In this document: positions 6,988-7,880 of the stretch, in pieces
Layout of the letters: each line of letters begins with the position of its first letter
Numbering within the stretch: position 1 is the stretch's first letter
Origin: an uncultured Shinella sp.
Lineage (GTDB): Bacteria > Pseudomonadota > Alphaproteobacteria > Rhizobiales > Rhizobiaceae
Direction of reading: 5' to 3'
DNA: 7,880 bases
NCBI GenBank assembly: GCA_946481465.1
Contig: CAMLOC010000137.1
Coordinates: 1-7,880, forward strand
The notes under the pieces: generated by a model
What the model saw: the letters and a program-made list of their open reading frames with translations, nothing else
Told to the model about the DNA's origin: nothing
Database searches by the model: none
Made by a program: the position numbers and the translations under genes

Positions 6988-7190
6988 GGTCGAAGCCTTA
7001 CGCCCTCGCCCGCGCGGGGGCAAGCGGCACGACCTGTGCGGCGGAACGACGCGTGGCATCGCGGACACACCCAAGCCCTTGCCACAGTTCCGCTTTCTTC
7101 TCGCCGCGCCGATGCCCGCTTTGCCGACAAGAACCCGCGCAAGGCTTTCAAGCCGGATTTCAAAATCGAAGAACGACAGGTGCCCCCTTG
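6988..7190. promoter_or_regulatory. Divergent intergenic region between recO and the L,D-transpeptidase gene
   Basis: This 203-bp gap must hold promoters for both genes. It contains a perfect 10-bp GC palindrome CCCGCGCGGG (7009-7018) in the recO leader and a TTTCAA direct repeat at 7146-7151 and 7158-7163 before the transpeptidase gene. TTGCCG at 7121 could be a -35 for the plus strand but has no convincing -10. An AGG at 7178-7180 is the likely ribosome binding site for the gene starting at 7191. No small gene or RNA is recognisable. Confidence 0.4.
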
Positions 7191-7880
7191 ATGTGTGTGT
7201 CCCGCGCCCGCGCTTTCGCGGCTCTCCGCCCCCTCGCCCTCCTTGCCCTTGCGGCGACGCTCGCAAGCTGCGCCACCACCGCAAAGCCGGTGAAGAAGGG
7301 GCCGGACCCGATCCATGTCGCCATGTACGGGCCGCATCCGGAAGAGCGCTTTCCGCTGCCGGCGATGGATATCAGCAAGGTGAACCCGAAATATTTCCGC
7401 CAGCTGGTCGCCTACCAGACGGCGGAGCCGGCCGGCACCATCGTCATCGACACGCAGAACCGCTTCCTCTACCTCGTGCAGGGCGACGGCATGGCGATGC
7501 GCTACGGCATCGGCGTCGGCAAGGCGGGGCTGGAGTTCGAGGGCGGCGCGCGCATCGGCCGCAAGGCGGAATGGCCGCGCTGGACGCCCACCCAGAACAT
7601 GATCGAGCGCGAGCCGGAGCGGAACCTGAAATGGGCCGGCGGCATGGAACCGGGGCTGACAAACCCGCTCGGCCCGCGCGCGCTCTACCTGCACAAGGAC
7701 GGCAAGGACACGCTCTTCCGCATCCACGGCACGTCCGAGCCGTGGTCGATCGGCAAGGCGGTGTCGAGCGGCTGCATCCGCCTGTTCAACCAGGACATCA
7801 TCGACCTCTACGGCCGTGTGCCGACCGGCAGCCGCGTCGTCGTGCTGCAGCACCAGGCGCCGGTCGACCAGCCGGTGCCG
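7191..7880 (+). CDS. Lipoprotein L,D-transpeptidase (YkuD domain), partial at the C-terminus
   Basis: A cell-wall enzyme that forms 3-3 peptidoglycan crosslinks or attaches proteins to peptidoglycan; Rhizobiales depend heavily on such enzymes for polar growth. The open frame has 230 codons and is still open at the window edge. It starts [30 protein letters not shown]: a basic N-region, hydrophobic core and lipobox LASC with acylation at C27, so it is a secreted lipoprotein. The YkuD domain covers about 82-220: [16 protein letters not shown] at the front, RYGIGVGK (104-111), and the catalytic motif [23 protein letters not shown] with H179 and nucleophile C195. [10 protein letters not shown] closes the domain, so only a Pro/Gln-rich tail is cut off. 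The ATG at 7191 gives a clean signal sequence; TTG at 7188 is an alternative. Divergent from recO. Physiological role beyond the family is not visible. Confidence 0.93.
   Translation, partial: MCVSRARAFAALRPLALLALAATLASCATTAKPVKKGPDPIHVAMYGPHPEERFPLPAMDISKVNPKYFRQLVAYQTAEPAGTIVIDTQNRFLYLVQGDGMAMRYGIGVGKAGLEFEGGARIGRKAEWPRWTPTQNMIEREPERNLKWAGGMEPGLTNPLGPRALYLHKDGKDTLFRIHGTSEPWSIGKAVSSGCIRLFNQDIIDLYGRVPTGSRVVVLQHQAPVDQPVP

Noticed and set aside
7146..7163. TTTCAA direct repeat as a regulator site
   Set aside because: Two six-base copies in a 200-bp gap are easily chance; no second line of evidence.
6988..7284. N-terminal extension of recO by about 99 residues
   Set aside because: It would overlap the divergent L,D-transpeptidase signal peptide; RecO homology starts at [11 protein letters not shown], and a ribosome binding site precedes 6987.
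6927..7853. A 308-codon minus-strand open frame opposite the L,D-transpeptidase gene
   Set aside because: The plus strand encodes a clear lipobox and YkuD catalytic motif; the antisense translation shows only composition bias.
1..7880. Search for IS ends, tRNA, CRISPR repeats, phage genes or a defence cluster beyond vapBC
   Set aside because: Nothing with the needed structure was seen; the genes present are chromosomal and evenly GC-rich.

Overview
The window is high-GC, tightly packed chromosomal DNA of an alphaproteobacterium, most probably a member of the Rhizobiaceae (Shinella/Ensifer/Rhizobium type). This rests on the GC-rich codon use, the rhizobial look of the RecO and DUF2339 proteins, and the style of the L,D-transpeptidase lipoprotein. 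The genus is an inference from protein character, not from a marker gene. No stretch over 300 bases lacks a gene; the longest gaps are about 200 bp (6988-7190) and 160 bp (5002-5163).

Left end (1-535, minus strand): a type II toxin-antitoxin module, vapB-vapC, with overlapping stop and start codons. The toxin runs off the left edge. A promoter-like sequence and a perfect inverted repeat lie just upstream of vapB, the layout expected for autoregulation.

Left-centre (544-5001, minus strand): three co-directional genes read in the order DUF2339 giant membrane protein, HD-domain metal-dependent phosphohydrolase, MOSC-domain (YcbX/mARC-like) molybdenum-cofactor protein. The first two are 34 bp apart and are probably co-transcribed. 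The MOSC gene has about 80 bp upstream that contains a small palindrome and a direct repeat, so it may have its own promoter.

Centre (5164-5694, plus strand): a 176-residue protein that reads as a reduced PhoX (DUF839) protein. It keeps, in order, four blocks of the C-terminal half of PhoX but lacks the N-terminal half, the Tat signal and most acidic residues of the usual motifs. This is the least ordinary item in the window.

Right (5717-6987, minus strand): recO (RecFOR recombination mediator) followed by a PaaI-type hotdog thioesterase, overlapping by ATGA. Divergent from recO, a lipoprotein L,D-transpeptidase (YkuD) starts at 7191 and runs off the right edge with its catalytic His/Cys motif intact.

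Most of this is ordinary housekeeping or accessory gene content. I see no mobile element, CRISPR array, RNA gene or obvious new multi-gene system. The points worth following are the mini-PhoX protein, the DUF2339-HD-MOSC set and a few candidate operator sites.
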